From: Physcomitrium patens
Lineage: Eukaryota > Streptophyta > Bryopsida > Funariales > Funariaceae
Reading direction: 5' to 3'
NCBI RefSeq assembly: GCF_000002425.4
Contig: NC_037273.1
Span: 5,516,521 to 5,580,520 of the forward strand
DNA length: 64,000 bases
The first letter of the stretch is position 1. The number at the start of each line of letters is the position of its first letter. Under the pieces are notes generated by a model. That model was given only the letters and a program-made list of their open reading frames with translations, did not search any database and was not told where the DNA came from. Positions 1 through 10,785 of the stretch are shown piece by piece. The translations under genes were made by a program, and so were the position numbers.

Positions 1-642
1 CAATACACACCATTTTTTTCCAACTATGGGTATCATCCAAAGCTTGATTTATTGAGTCCGTCAACAAATAACAATCCAGCAGCTGAAGGATTTACGAAAC
101 AACTATCAGAGCTTCAAAATACGTTGAAGTTTCAATTACAATCTGCTTAAGAATCCTATAAGGCGTCTGCAGATAGATTTTGGAATCAAGCACCTATTTT
201 CAAAATTGGAGATAAAGCATGGTTTCTTCGACGGAATATCAAGACTAAGCGACCATGTGATAAGTTGGACTATTGAAAATTGAGACCATTTATCATCCAG
301 AAGCAAATCAATCCAGTGGCGTACCATCTGGAATTACCGACTTCTATGAAGGTGCATCCAATCTTTCATATTTCTCTGTTGGAGCCTTATCAAGAGTCAT
401 CTTTTCCTGAAAGAGTGCAATGTCCACCACCTAGTATTGTGATCGAGAACCACAAGGAATATGAGATTGAAAAGGTGCTGGATTCATGACGAAGGTGGAG
501 CAAGTTGGAGTACCTTATTCATTGGTGCGGCTATGACATTAACGAGCGAATGTGAGAGCCAGCTGAAAATCTTGCCAATGCGCCACAAAAGGTACAGGAG
601 TTTCATCAACAACACCCTCATAAACCTAAGCCGGTTCGATAA
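1..642 (+). pseudogene. G1 chromovirus pol, C-terminal end (integrase tail and chromodomain)
   Basis: The open frame enters from the left edge and reads through to TAA at 640-642. It covers the end of the integrase, the GPY/F-like stretch (DKAWFLRRNIKTK, FIIQKQINPVAYHLELP) and a C-terminal chromodomain (KLEYLIHWCGYDINER). In-frame stops at 148, 274, 487 and 553 inactivate it. It is closest to the pol of element C (30405-31042), so G1 is a C-family element. The chromodomain is expected to direct the integration complex to methylated histone tails; that role comes from knowledge of chromoviruses. Only the 3' end of the element lies in the window. Confidence 0.88.
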
Positions 643-776
643 TAGCTTCTTTCTGAAGCTTGCTCACCCAAGAATATAAGAAAGGGAGAGAGCACCACCA
701 AAATTCGTAGTTGATGTAGTTATTTTTTCCAAGATAAAGTAGAAATTTTTCAGTAGCCATAGTTTGGTCTTCTGAT

Positions 777-1127
777 ATGGATAGCCAAGAGATAGATACT
801 ATGTTAGTTAGATTATCTCAACCAACTAGCTCACGAAGGCGACCCCGAGATGAAGAACTGCCTACACCACGACAACAACGGAGGATACTGAATAACCGAT
901 CATTGTTGATTGTATTTGAGTTCGAGCCTGCTTACGATGGTCAGCCAGAAGGCATGTTTGCAGGACAATTTTACAATGAAGATACGGAAGTTCATGCTTG
1001 GTTAGAAGTAGAAGGCGTGGGCCACTACTGTTGGCTTCAAGGGTCAATGAATCACTTGCCTCATGAACAACAGTTGGAGTTCATAGCAGACGTTATGCGA
1101 CAGGTCTTCATTTTCTTGCATTGGTAG
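777..1127 (+). CDS. G1 ORF3, conserved extra protein downstream of pol (117 aa)
   Basis: Intact small ORF between pol and the 3' LTR. It starts MDSQEID and has an Arg-rich, low-complexity N-terminus (SSRRRPRDEE). A hydrophobic strand (SLLIVFEFEP) follows, then a C-terminal motif GVGHYCWLQG followed by EQQLEFIADVMRQ. Element C carries a close copy at 31162-31515, and B1 and B2 carry a diverged version with the same GHYxWLxG and EQxxE core. I recognise no family. There is no signal peptide or clear membrane segment, so it does not look like an envelope. It lacks stops although pol beside it is broken, but a 117-codon frame can survive by chance. Confidence 0.7.
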   Translation: MDSQEIDTMLVRLSQPTSSRRRPRDEELPTPRQQRRILNNRSLLIVFEFEPAYDGQPEGMFAGQFYNEDTEVHAWLEVEGVGHYCWLQGSMNHLPHEQQLEFIADVMRQVFIFLHW

Positions 1128-1160
1128 TGATTAACAACAATATTGCTTCTCAGAGACCTC

Positions 1161-1180
1161 GAAGCTAAAGGAGGGGGTGA
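1161..1180 (+). other. G1 polypurine tract
   Basis: Purine-rich stretch GAAGCTAAAGGAGGGGGTGA directly before the 3' LTR, where plus-strand DNA synthesis is primed. The equivalent in element C is at 31543-31562. Confidence 0.7.
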
Positions 1181-1501
1181 TATTAAGGACATAGTCATTA
1201 GAACCTTCTAGAGACAAGTTTCTAGAACCTTCTAGAGACAAGTTTTTAGAACCTTCTAGAAACAAGTCTCTAGAACCTTCTAGAGGCTTCCTAGTTGGTA
1301 GAAGTTACTTGAGAAGCTTCCTAAATAGGAGTATATATTAGAATCGAGGCTGAAGAGTTCTTCAGTCTCAACAATACATCTCTTGAAGCTCTAGCTCACC
1401 TCTCTGGTGTTGTTCTTGTATTTATTTGTTTAATCTAGTTCTTGCTAGTTTTTCTTGAACTTCTTGTTAGATCTCGAGCTTATATTTCTATGTCCGTGAT
1501 A
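1181..1501 (+). repeat. G1 3' LTR with heat-shock-element-like repeats
   Basis: Matches the element C LTR from its start (TATTAAGGACATA against TGTTAGGGACATA) to its end (TGTCCGTGATA against TGTCCGTGACA). It is about 170 bp shorter because repeat units are missing. Imperfect repeats of TTCTAGAACCTTCTAGA fill 1199-1305. These are interleaved TTC and GAA units as in heat-shock elements; 1219-1233 has three contiguous units. A TATATATT box lies at 1332-1339. The decayed RT of G2 begins immediately after the LTR. Confidence 0.85.
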
Positions 1502-1507
1502 CATACT

Positions 1508-2340
1508 ATCTAATATGCATCAAATAAGAAGTGAATAGCAGATTACATTTTGAATCATATATGGATATTTTAAATACAATATGATATCTTTTTGACTTAC
1601 AAATGTGTCAAAAACTTTTCAATATCTAATGAATAATGTTTTTTTGAGAGATTTTGGATGATTTTATTTTTTATTATATAAATAATATTTTAATCTAGTC
1701 TAAGAGAATAGAAGAGTATAAACTTCATATTTATTGTATGATACAAAAACTTGGAGATGTAAGACTACACACCAAGATAAAGAAGTACATATTTTATACT
1801 ACTCAAGTTGATATTTTAGAATATATCATTTCAAATTATGGCTTTATGATGGATTTTAAAAAAGATCTAAACTATTATGGATTATAAGGTCTCAAAAATA
1901 ATAAGATATGTACAATATTTTTTAAGATTTGCCAATTATTATCAGATCTTTATTAAAACAAATTCTCAAGTTGGAACTTCAGTTATACAATTGACTTGTA
2001 AAGACAAACTTAAGTAGAATAAATAAGCTAAAGTATTATTTGATATTTTAAAGATGATTTTTTTTTTGTACCAATCTTATATTGCATCAATTTTTTTGAG
2101 GTATTTTTTATAAAAAAAAATGCATTGGACTTTAATTAAAATGTTGTATTGTCACAAATGTAAATAAATGACAAAATCTATTTAATAGGTTTTTATTTAA
2201 GAAAATTTTCAATATCCATGATCATCTATAAGATCTATAATAAAAGAACTTCTTGCAATTATGGATTCATTTCAAGAATAGAGTAATTATCCGGAAGGTG
2301 ATTTTAATATAGTTATTATGTATATCGATTATAAGAACAT
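1508..2340 (+). pseudogene. G2 chromovirus remnant: reverse transcriptase and RNase H
   Basis: Aligns by eye with B1 pol from about 13535 to 14350: the RT palm, thumb and start of RNase H. Recognisable stretches are 'gtttgccaattattatcagatcttt' near 1930 (split here across AT-rich sequence) and the 'gaacttcttgcaattatggattc' region near 2250. Nearly every difference from B1 is C to T or G to A, giving stops throughout. The homology stops at about 2340, where the RNA polymerase block begins, and resumes at 6233 after skipping about 755 bp of pol. This is the oldest element in the window and hosts G1, the polymerase block and E. Confidence 0.85.
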
Positions 2341-2344
2341 CAAT

Positions 2345-4412
2345 TGCCAGCATGTATGTTTCTTTTCTGTTATTACAAGTTTAGCGGCAATAGTATCACC
2401 ATCTTTTACTTGTTGACCAATTAATACAATGCCATCGTTTTCATGTAAGAAATCTCCATCTGGAATATATACAAGAGTCTCATTCATAAACTTGTTCTCT
2501 ATGATCTCAACAACTTCATATTTAATACTTGAGAATAGTCCTCTGCCTATTGATGACTTATTAAATAACAAAGAGTCTTCTTGATTGTATCCAAAGTATG
2601 ACAATACAGCAATTACAACATTTACTCTATTGTACTCCTTAATTGTATTTGATATAATGGTTGTACATTTTGGTTTTTGAGCGTATGTTAATATCTTTGA
2701 GTCTGATACTATGCTTGTCATTATATGGAGAGTAAGAGGCATTGCTTGCTTGCTCATAGCTGATTGAAATACTATTCTTGATGATTGGTTGAAATTTGCA
2801 TAGGGAGTCATGGATGCAAATAGTCCAAACATGAACGATGGATGTATCTCAACATGTGTATGTTGATTACAAATGCTATCATGCGTTGTAGCAATGAAGC
2901 ATTGCATCTGCTCTGTTGCATCTATCATCTCCAACATGCCAGCTTTGTGAATATCATCAACTGTGGTATTGCTATAGACTGGTGTACTCCCATTAGTACA
3001 TATCAACAGAGGTCTATTGTATCTACTTCTAGTTGTCTGAATGTGTATTTTTTTATCTGATGAGTAATATACGGATACGAACATGAATGCTTCTCCCTTT
3101 CTTTTGTATGCCTTTAAGCTTCTAAGTACACTTTCCTTTGATGTCCTTGTAACGAATAATCCATTGATAAACAGAGCATCATTCCCTTGAGGTAATATAC
3201 CAAGATGGTTTAAGACATCATCTGGGTCAACATAAGGTGTTATTGTACATGTTGATGACAAGTACTTAACAACACTTATATCAGGACCCTCTAATATTTC
3301 ACACGGACATATGTATCTAAGCTGAGTTGGATGTATTTATCTCATTATAGCACTTGCTCTTTCTTTAGAGCTAATCTCAACTCTCCTAACATGAGACAAT
3401 GAATCAAGTGTTGACTTTGATGATAACACTTGAGATATAGTTCTTTTGTTATCACCTTGGGTATAGCCTTCCCATATGCTTGTCTTAAAATTGCTCTGGA
3501 TATCCTTTGATATTTGATTTAGTGTGCTTACTATCACTGCTTTCTACTTACTGTTGCTTCTTATCTTTTGCTGATTCAACTTGTTGATCCTCTTCTCTAT
3601 GCACCTCCATACAATATCCACTAGTGTATGTACACATTTAAAGCTCAAGCAGTCCCTATCATCTTCTTATCTGAGTGATAATATAGTCTCTATAAACTTG
3701 CATATCATCAACGATAACATCTTTACCTTCTTGTCATCATCAAGAGTTGCTAAGATTCTTTTCGTTGAATATATGATATTACTGTCAAGCATAGTAGCAT
3801 CCAGTTGTGATTCTAAAAGAAGTCCTGATACTTCCTTTGGATGATCGATCCATGATAATATCTCTCGCTTTGTACTAGCAATGGTCTTTCAAAGGACTTT
3901 CAGTACAACAAAGATGTTCACAAGATTGTTATGTGACAGAGAAACCTTTAATAGTCCATTGACCATATAGATTTTGCAATGACATTTTGATAGTTGTAGC
4001 TCACACTTTTCTTTCCGTGCTAGATACCTGAAGGTGTAGTTTCTTTCTTGACATATAAAGACCTTCTTTCTTCCTTCTATAACAAAGGATCCTCTTATAA
4101 CTGATGCTTCCTCTAAAGGTTTATAGCAGCAACCAATAGGAATAGAGATGGTAAGTACTACATTGTCATCTGCTATGATGCTACATTCGTACGTACTTAG
4201 AGTGTTGTACACTCTTGATACATCTTTTGATTCGAAGAGACATATACGTTGTTGAAGATCTTACTATTATCAACTATTATATTCTTGATTAGATCTATAA
4301 TGTAGAGCATCATAATATCATACAGCTTAACAATGCCACTGTCTATTCCAATACTTTCTATAAACCTTGAAAGATCCATTTCTTGTTTGTTGCATGTACC
4401 AGGTGTGAACAT
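2345..4412 (-). pseudogene. RPB2-like RNA polymerase second-largest subunit, giant-virus-like, truncated
   Basis: The minus strand encodes a DNA-directed RNA polymerase beta-type subunit. From 4212 down it stays in one frame, broken by stops at about 3889, 3690, 3541, 3334 and 3262; a one-base shift near 4200 joins the N-terminus (from 4412). Landmarks in order: GSFVIEGRKKVFICQER (protrusion), an EDDRD block near 3680, SHVRRVEI near 3390 (fork), IHPTQLRYICPCE with EGPDI near 3300, and GYNQEDSLLFNKSSIGRGLF (hybrid-binding). The catalytic Lys/Gly-rich block and the C-terminal zinc region are missing because the copy ends at the G2 junction. It has no introns. It lies head to head with an RPB1-like gene, unlike dispersed host Pol genes. 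A large DNA virus origin is inferred. Confidence 0.85.
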
Positions 4413-4518
4413 AACTACAAGCCCGAGTATCTCACATAACTATCTTCAGCTATGTATGAACAACTTCTTTTTTGATTTTTTATACAATGCATGCTAGTAA
4501 GTATTTACCAACATCACA
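4413..4518. promoter_or_regulatory. Short intergenic region between divergent RPB2-like and RPB1-like genes
   Basis: About 106 bp separate the first usable ATGs of the two divergent polymerase pseudogenes. In a compact viral genome it would hold both promoters. It is AT-rich, including 'cttcttttttgattttttata' around 4466-4486, but I cannot name a specific promoter motif. Confidence 0.4.
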
Positions 4519-6124
4519 ATGGTTAGCCAGCTCAAGACTATATCCTTCTCGTTCTTCTCTATAGAGGAAATCACTCAAATATCTTCAATACAGATTAGTA
4601 ATAAAGATGATATAGGTTCTCCAGCTCTATGAACAGGAGCTTTGGTACACTGTTCTATATGTTCTAATCCAAAACGTTGTCCATGACATACATGATTTAT
4701 ACAACTCAAAGAATCAATATTTAATCCATTATGTTTAAAAGAAATAATAAAAGTCGCAGAGATGATATGTCCTAGGTATAGATCATTTAATTCTATAGGG
4801 AAGATCAAGAGAAAGAAAGTATGTTCTAACTGTAACGATCATGCAAGAATATATACATTTGATCTAAAGAGGATGTGTCTTGTTGATAAGAAAGAATCAA
4901 GCTATACTATATCAGTAGCTATTCTGAAAAATATGTTTAGTGCTTTATCAAATGATCAAATAAGATTTATGGACTATGACCTATTGAGTCCTAAAAATTT
5001 CATAATGAATCATATACCTGTTGTTCCCAATTGTGTCAGACTCTCTTCAGGACCTGAGGACAGCCTTACTAGACTGTACGATTCAATACTAAGAAACAAT
5101 GATAATGCTTCTGTTGTATACAAAGAATACTATACAATAATAAGAAAGGATTCATTTGAAAACAATGAAGGATCTCTAATAAATAGAATATCTGGAAAGC
5201 AAGGTACATTTAGAAGATATATTCTTGGTAAGAGAAACAAACATTGTGCAAGAGCTGTGATAACTTGTGATCCTAATATAGATATCGATGAAGTAGGTAT
5301 TCTTTTGTCCTTCTGTAGTAATCTTAAAGTATAGAAAGATGGAGATTACATACTACTCAAGAGACAGCCATCTCTTCAAAGAATGTCCCTTATGGCTTTT
5401 AGAGCAAGGATGATGCCTGATTCTTGTACCATAAGAATCAATCCATGTGTATGTCCAGCATTCAATGCAGACTTTGATGGAGATGAGATGAACATATTCT
5501 GTGCATCGTCATATCCATCTAAAGCGGAGTGTGATGTACTCCTTGCTATTGATAAGTACATTCTGTCACCTCAGAATTCGATGCCTACTATATATACAAT
5601 ACAGGATACAGTTAAAGGAGCATTTATGATGTACAAGATGACTAAGCTATTAAGACGATCAACAGTGCATGACTGTATTATGGTGTCTTATATTCATCTT
5701 GATATTACTAACGTACATACTTCAAGAGATCTCATACTCATGCTTATCAAGTTAATAAGCAACAATAGTAATCTAGTAATCCAATCGCTCATATCTAGTA
5801 CAATAAGAAATATAATAAAGAGTATATTCATAAGCAAAGGTGGACGTGATACTTTAATATTTCTAGGATCACTACAGAGGATTGTTGATCACTAGTTTCT
5901 CGAGAAAAGATTAAGCATAGGATATGATGATTGTGTAAGCAAGGTTAGTCCTATTGCTATAGAGGATGTAAATGTAGATGATAAGAATGTGGATGTCATT
6001 CTTAATAGTGTTAAGAACGTAAGCCAATGATTGGTAGTAGAATCTGTCGATAAAAATAATCCACTCTTCACAATGATAGAAAGTGGATCTAAAGGAAGCT
6101 TTGTATTTTATGTCAACATGTATT
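4519..6124 (+). pseudogene. RPB1-like RNA polymerase largest subunit, giant-virus-like, truncated
   Basis: One continuous plus frame from ATG 4519, interrupted by six stops (4630, 4684, 4693, 5332, 5893, 6028) and no clear frameshift. Landmarks: an N-terminal FFSIEEI block, the clamp zinc site CSIC...CP at 4651-4683, and CSNC at about 4822. GKQGTFRRYILGKR and ARAVITCDP follow near 5200. RQPSL comes just after the 5332 stop, then the catalytic NADFDGDEMN at about 5464 with all three Mg-binding Asp residues. SGSKGS lies near 6088. The copy ends there, so the trigger loop, later domains and any CTD are absent. It has no introns. It pairs divergently with the RPB2-like copy, which argues for one captured block. 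Confidence 0.87.
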
Positions 6125-6232
6125 TTGAATCATTGCCAAGTTTGTTGGAGCATGACCTCATCAAGATTTGAAATCAAGATCACTTAGCAATTAAAAAAAT
6201 AATAAGAATATTTAATTATCTATTGTATGTGA
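6125..6232. other. Unassigned junction between polymerase block and G2 integrase
   Basis: About 108 bp of AT-rich sequence. I could not align it with either RPB1 or the chromovirus pol, so it may be filler DNA from the rearrangement that replaced about 755 bp of G2. Confidence 0.4.
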
Positions 6233-6545
6233 AGAAATAATTAATCTCTTCTTTGACAACATTTATTGCTATTATGGATTATCTAAAGATATTATCTCAA
6301 TTAGAAGCATTCAATTTATATCAAGTTTTTGAAGAATTATTTTTGAAGATTCTAAAGATGAACATAAAACTATCTTAGGCTTTTTACCTTTAAATTAATA
6401 GACAAAAAAGTACATAATTTAAATTTTAGAATAATATTTGAGGTGTACTATCAACTACAAAGAAGATTTGATAATTTTTTTTAATTGGAAAAATTTACTT
6501 ATAATAGTATGATACATTTTTCTATTCAATAAAAATCTTTTTTTT
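6233..6545 (+). pseudogene. G2 chromovirus remnant: integrase core
   Basis: Aligns with B1 15108-15425. 'tattgctattatggattatctaaagatatt' at about 6269 corresponds to the YRYHGLPKDI stretch, followed by the decayed equivalents of SDRGTQF and of the DGQTERVN region. Differences from B1 are again mostly C to T and G to A, with many stops. The alignment ends at about 6545, where the 5' LTR of E begins. The pol segment that should follow is missing, so a deletion took both it and the first bases of that LTR. Confidence 0.8.
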
Positions 6546-7817
6546 ACTAATTAATATATAATTATCTTAGTTCAATTATAATTTGAGATATCTAAAAATG
6601 GCTTTTATAAAAGCCTCTTAGGTTATTTTCTTATCTTAATAGTTAGTAGGTTGAAGGTTAGTTAGTAATTTTACCTTCTAAGTTGTAGAGACTCTTCTAT
6701 TACCTTAGAAAGACCATAAATTAATAAAATCAAGTTAGAAGAGGTAAATAATTAGTATAGTTGGTACTAGGATTAAGTTGAAAGTAGGATTGAACTAAAA
6801 ACACCTTAAAATAGGTTAGATTGATATCCGAAGGTTGACCATTTGTGAGATAGGATCGAAATCAGACCTTTAGCTACTAAAACAATGGCCTAGGATAAAA
6901 TAGAGATTCATTCAAAGATCAGGAGTAAGAGTTTGAGAGCTAACTTGAAGTTCTTTCTAGAGACATAAGAATTTTTTTAAGAAGATTTTTGAGGACTTAG
7001 AAATTATTTTTCAAAGTCACAATTTGTATTAGTGATTTGGGTTTTATATATTATAATTAGAGCTAGTAATTTTGGCTAGTTCATGCAATTAGTGTGACAT
7101 CTATAGTTGAAAATTTGACATTGTTTGAATTATTGGATGTGCTAAGTGTATACAAAATTTTGTGATCATCTAACAACATGGTTTAGAGATATCTAGTTTT
7201 TAGCACAAGAGGATTTTGGAAGGTGTCAGTTTGAGGTTGGGTAGAGTTTCTATGATATCTAAAGATCTAGCAATCGGATTAAGGTGAAAATTGGCATGGT
7301 ATTGAAGGACTAGAAGACCAAGCTACATACCAATTTTGAGACAAATTTAACAGTTGGAAAGGAAGAAATTATTGCTGGGATTTCTATTTCACTTTTCAAG
7401 TTGGCAGCCGAGTGACATCAGTGCAATTTTTGGAGGTTTTCTCACAATTTGTAAGTTGGATTGGGCTGAAAATTCTTGAGCATATAGAAGACTTACATTG
7501 ACAATTGCATGCAAAATTTCACATCAAGTGGACGGTTGGATTGGATGTTATAGCTTGTTAAAGCTCACTAATTAGGATTGGAATCACAAAAAAAATCTAA
7601 ATTGATTAAATATGAAAGTAATAAGGTAATTGGGAATTATGTATTGTTAAGACTATTAAGAAGAGTGTTTTAAGCACTTTTGAATTAGAATTCAGATTAT
7701 ATTCTTCTTGTATGGACAAAATCTATTAGGATTTCTTGGCTACCTGTGAAACACAATCTCACCTTCCACAGCTAGGTACCGAGTGCATTCTTGAGCAAAA
7801 CAACACATAGTATGACA
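6546..7817 (+). repeat. E 5' LTR, lacking its first ~45 bp
   Basis: Near-identical to 49258-50531, for example 'gcttcttaggttatttt' and 'gatatccgaaggttgacc'. It starts about 45 bp inside the other copy and ends TATGACA. The next bases, AAGTGGTGAACC, begin a TGG-type primer-binding site (7821 on); I cannot assign its tRNA. The same 'aagtggtgaa' follows the LTR of D, supporting the relationship between the two elements. Confidence 0.85.
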
Positions 7818-8425
7818 TAAGTGGTGAACCTGATTTGAAAGTTTGATATGGAAGGTATTAGATTATATTTGTGGTTATTTAAAATTCATAGTGTAAGAAG
7901 GCAATAAGGTTTTTTGATGGAGCTTTGGGTGGAGCTTCAAGTGGAACTTCAAGCACTACTTCAAATAGAATTTCTATTGGTGAACAAGGTATGTATCTTA
8001 ATCCAAACATTGCAAAAATGTTTCAAGTATTTATATTATTTATGCAACAACAACAAGGCAATGATCACAAAGAGGCTTTGGCAACCAAAGCATTGTAAGC
8101 AGTAGTTAATAAAGTTGACATATTTGATGGGAGGGATATTTTTAAATATTTAAGATGTTATGAAGGAGAAATGGAATTGAATCACATTTTTGAAAAAGAG
8201 ATGATTCAATTATTTGAGCTTCTTATGGTACCAGAAATAAGAGAGCATATAAGATCTATTATGAGGTAATTTGGAAGTTCATGGGAGGTATTTTTACATG
8301 CATTCAACGATGAGTGTTTTTTGGAGGATACTAATCAAATTACTAAGAAATCATTCTTGGAATGGATTGAGCGACCTAACAAAAGATTACAAGCTAAAGA
8401 ATTATTAAGAGAATTTGAAAGGCAA
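7818..8425 (+). pseudogene. E gag, N-terminal part
   Basis: Holds the start of the Ty3-type gag of E, homologous to D gag on the minus strand (41256-40702). A low-complexity N-terminus from 7914 is followed, in another frame, by the equivalent of KALQAVVNKIDQFDGR near 8095 and of EWIEPPNK...ELLR near 8365-8420. Stops and frameshifts disable it. It is cut at 8425 by solo LTR F (TSD GGCAA at 8421-8425) and resumes at 43785. Confidence 0.75.
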
Positions 8426-8525
8426 TGTGAGTCATTACATTGACTCACTAGTTGTTTTAAGACAAAAGAATGCATGTAGAATGCCAAAATTATAATTACT
8501 AAGTAAAGATGTGCTTAGAAGACGT
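8426..8525 (+). repeat. Solo LTR F, left part
   Basis: First 100 bp of F. It begins TGTGAGTCAT, preceded by GGCAA at 8421-8425. The same GGCAA follows the right end at 43785-43789. Element D is inserted after 8525, with ACGT at 8522-8525 repeated at 42549-42552. Confidence 0.75.
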
Positions 8526-8894
8526 TATCATATTACGTGCTTTCCTGCTCGAGAACGCGCCGGGCGTCTGGCTGTAGAAGGTAGTATGGAGATTCGCCAA
8601 TATTCAAGCAGTTTATCGGTTTTTGACTGTTGGAATATAAACAACTGCAAGAATACACCGTAAATCTATAAGGATGCCCTTTGACTGCTTGTCGAAGTCC
8701 TTTTTGCCCCAGCCGGTAGGTCTCTAGACGTTAAAGAGAACCTCGAACAACCCAAACTGCTAATCTTCGATACCGCTTTATACTCACGATCTTGTATCCA
8801 CTGACTATCTTGTTAGATTAACCTAATAAATTTCATTCACTCCTCATACTCAATCCTATAGACACCCTTTTAATTCTTCATCACAGACGTAACT
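8526..8894 (-). repeat. D 3' LTR, distal part (split by element A)
   Basis: Matches 41282-41650 closely: both carry 'cgtgctttcctgctcgag' and 'ctgtagaaggtagtatgg'. The terminal TGTCGTATTA has become TATCATATTA by two G-to-A changes. It is interrupted at 8894 by element A, whose target TAACT (8890-8894) is repeated at 34490-34494. Confidence 0.88.
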
Positions 8895-9615
8895 TATAGA
8901 ATGTATAAATGACTTTTCTGGTTCGTTATCGGTTAAATAGTAGTAATATTGGGATTTAGATGAATGGTTAGTTTGATTAGTTGTTAATAGTAGGAAGTTA
9001 GGAACATATGCGGTTAAGAAGCCAAAGTTTCACAACCTGTGGAATCTGCTGAATGACGATTCATATTTTGGTAGGATAAAGAAGTTGAGGAAGAAGGAAT
9101 GGGGGCCAGACTGTGATAGTCGTGAGCCAGGGTAAAGCTTGGAGCTACCCTTTTGTTTTCTTTGCTTTTGTATTTTTCTTTAGTATTGGATTTAAGAAAA
9201 GGATAGCTGAAACTGTGATTGAGATATTAAAAATTATGAATTCGAATTAATTAATTTGGAGAAAGAAAGTATGATTGTGATAATAGAGATTATTGCATTG
9301 TGATAGTAGTACTGGAAGATTGAGTAAAAGTAAAGGAATTGAGAATTGAAGTACTGTGAAAAAGGGATTAAGCATCCTGTAGATGTCAGGAATGTCAGTG
9401 ATATTGAGTAGCTGCAGGGCAGTGAACGATTGTAGAGATTGTGAAGGGATTGAATTGAGATGAGGAAGAGAACTTTGGAAGTTTTAGATAATTAATACAT
9501 AATCAATTGTGACATAACATATCCAATTCATACAACGAGTCTTTCCCCGAGATCGAACCCACCTATATTGATCAAATATCTTGGTGTTTTGAGTCTGAGT
9601 CAAACGACGATTACA
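8895..9615 (+). repeat. A 5' LTR
   Basis: 721 bp, starting TATAGAATG (TGTAGAATG in the other copy) and ending ATTACA. It pairs with 33794-34489 (696 bp), which lacks about 25 bp present here near 9400. It contains no ORF. Confidence 0.88.
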
Positions 9616-9619
9616 TTTT

Positions 9620-9637
9620 TGGGGCCGTTGCAGGGGA
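9620..9637 (+). other. A primer-binding site, tRNA-Asp type
   Basis: TGGGGCCGTTGCAGGGGA, 4 nt after the LTR, differs at two positions from the complement of the plant tRNA-Asp 3' end. That primer is common in Athila/Tat elements (family knowledge). Confidence 0.8.
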
Positions 9638-9695
9638 TTGACAACAGTATGAAATGTTAAAGAATTGATGGTACGAAAGATGAGATCGAAGGAGT

Positions 9696-10785
9696 ATGAG
9701 CGGTGATTACGACTATGATAATCATAGAAGGAATCAACAAGTAAAAGAAAGACAGGAGCGATTTTATTTGAGAAATTTATTACAACAACAACAAGAAGGG
9801 ATTCAACGTAAGAAACGTCGATGGAGTTGGATAAAGCCATGGCTGCATGCATGTGCGAGTATTCGAGCATATCCTAGTTCTGAAAGAAGTGTAATATTGC
9901 ACCATTATATACCATTGGAGAAATTACCGCGAGCGCTTATATGGGATACCGCGAGTAACGAAGCGTCAGAGTCAAGTTCAGTAATTATAAGAAGTTTAAG
10001 TACAGAAGAATTGAATAATAGCGATAGTTTACAAGAAATAAGAGTGAGCAAATATCAAATTGGAACAAAAAGAAGAATTCATATTAATATAGCAAGAAGA
10101 CCAACGCAAGCACCAATGGCAGAAAAAGCACCCGCAGTGCCAATAGCGGTACAGATGGGAGCAATTGGAGATCGCACCACTAGCGTGGCTCCATTACCCA
10201 CGTTTAATGGATGGCCGGGTTCTGATCCCGATCAATACCTGTCCCAATTTTTGACAACGTGTAGTCAATAATGGCAAAACTGAAGATGTCTGGCTGCGAT
10301 GGCTGCCAGCGACTTTAAAGGATACAGTGTTTGAATGGTATATTCGACAACCAGTGGGACAATTTCTTAATTGGGAAGCATTAAAAAATGCTTTCTTAAC
10401 TCATTTTCGACCAATAGGATTTGAAGATCGTCTTCAAGAAAATTTGCTGAACAGTAAAATGTTTGTGGGAGAATCGGTGCAGTCGTATTATGGCCGAGTT
10501 GCAGATATATTACGTAAATGGCCAAACAATCAAATGCCAGATGCGTTTATATTGTCAATAATAGTGAATGGGTTGCATCCCCCAAATTGAAGATGTTTGT
10601 TAAGGAGTCTCAACCAGTTACGGTAGCTGCCTCCTTAGCACGTGCAAAGGTGTGGGAGGAGTGCCATTATGATCAACTGTTGATGGTGGGAACCACAATG
10701 ATTCCTAGTGTAGGAAATCAAGTTTCAATGACCAATACGATGATAGGGAGCTACCTACGAATGATTGCGCCTAGTATGAGAAATC
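9696..10785 (+). pseudogene. A gag, N-terminal and capsid part
   Basis: Starts at ATG 9696 with a charged Gln/Arg-rich region (QQVKERQERFYLRNLLQQQQ). Near 10198 it reaches the capsid-type gag domain (PLPTFNGWPGSDPDQYLSQF). The frame breaks at the TAA at 10269 and continues in another frame (FEWYIRQPVGQFLNWEALKN, 10330 on), then shifts again near 10590. B1 interrupts it at 10785 (target AAATC at 10781-10785); the nucleocapsid part resumes at 20485. Confidence 0.8.

Noticed and set aside
2842..3060. Plus-strand ORF inside the RPB2-like region
   Set aside because: Antisense shadow of the RPB2-like frame; no independent features.
2345..6124. Pseudogenes of host nuclear RNA polymerase II, IV or V
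   Set aside because: Two different subunits lie head to head, intronless and ~106 bp apart; retroposition of host mRNAs would not give this. Not fully excluded without a phylogeny.
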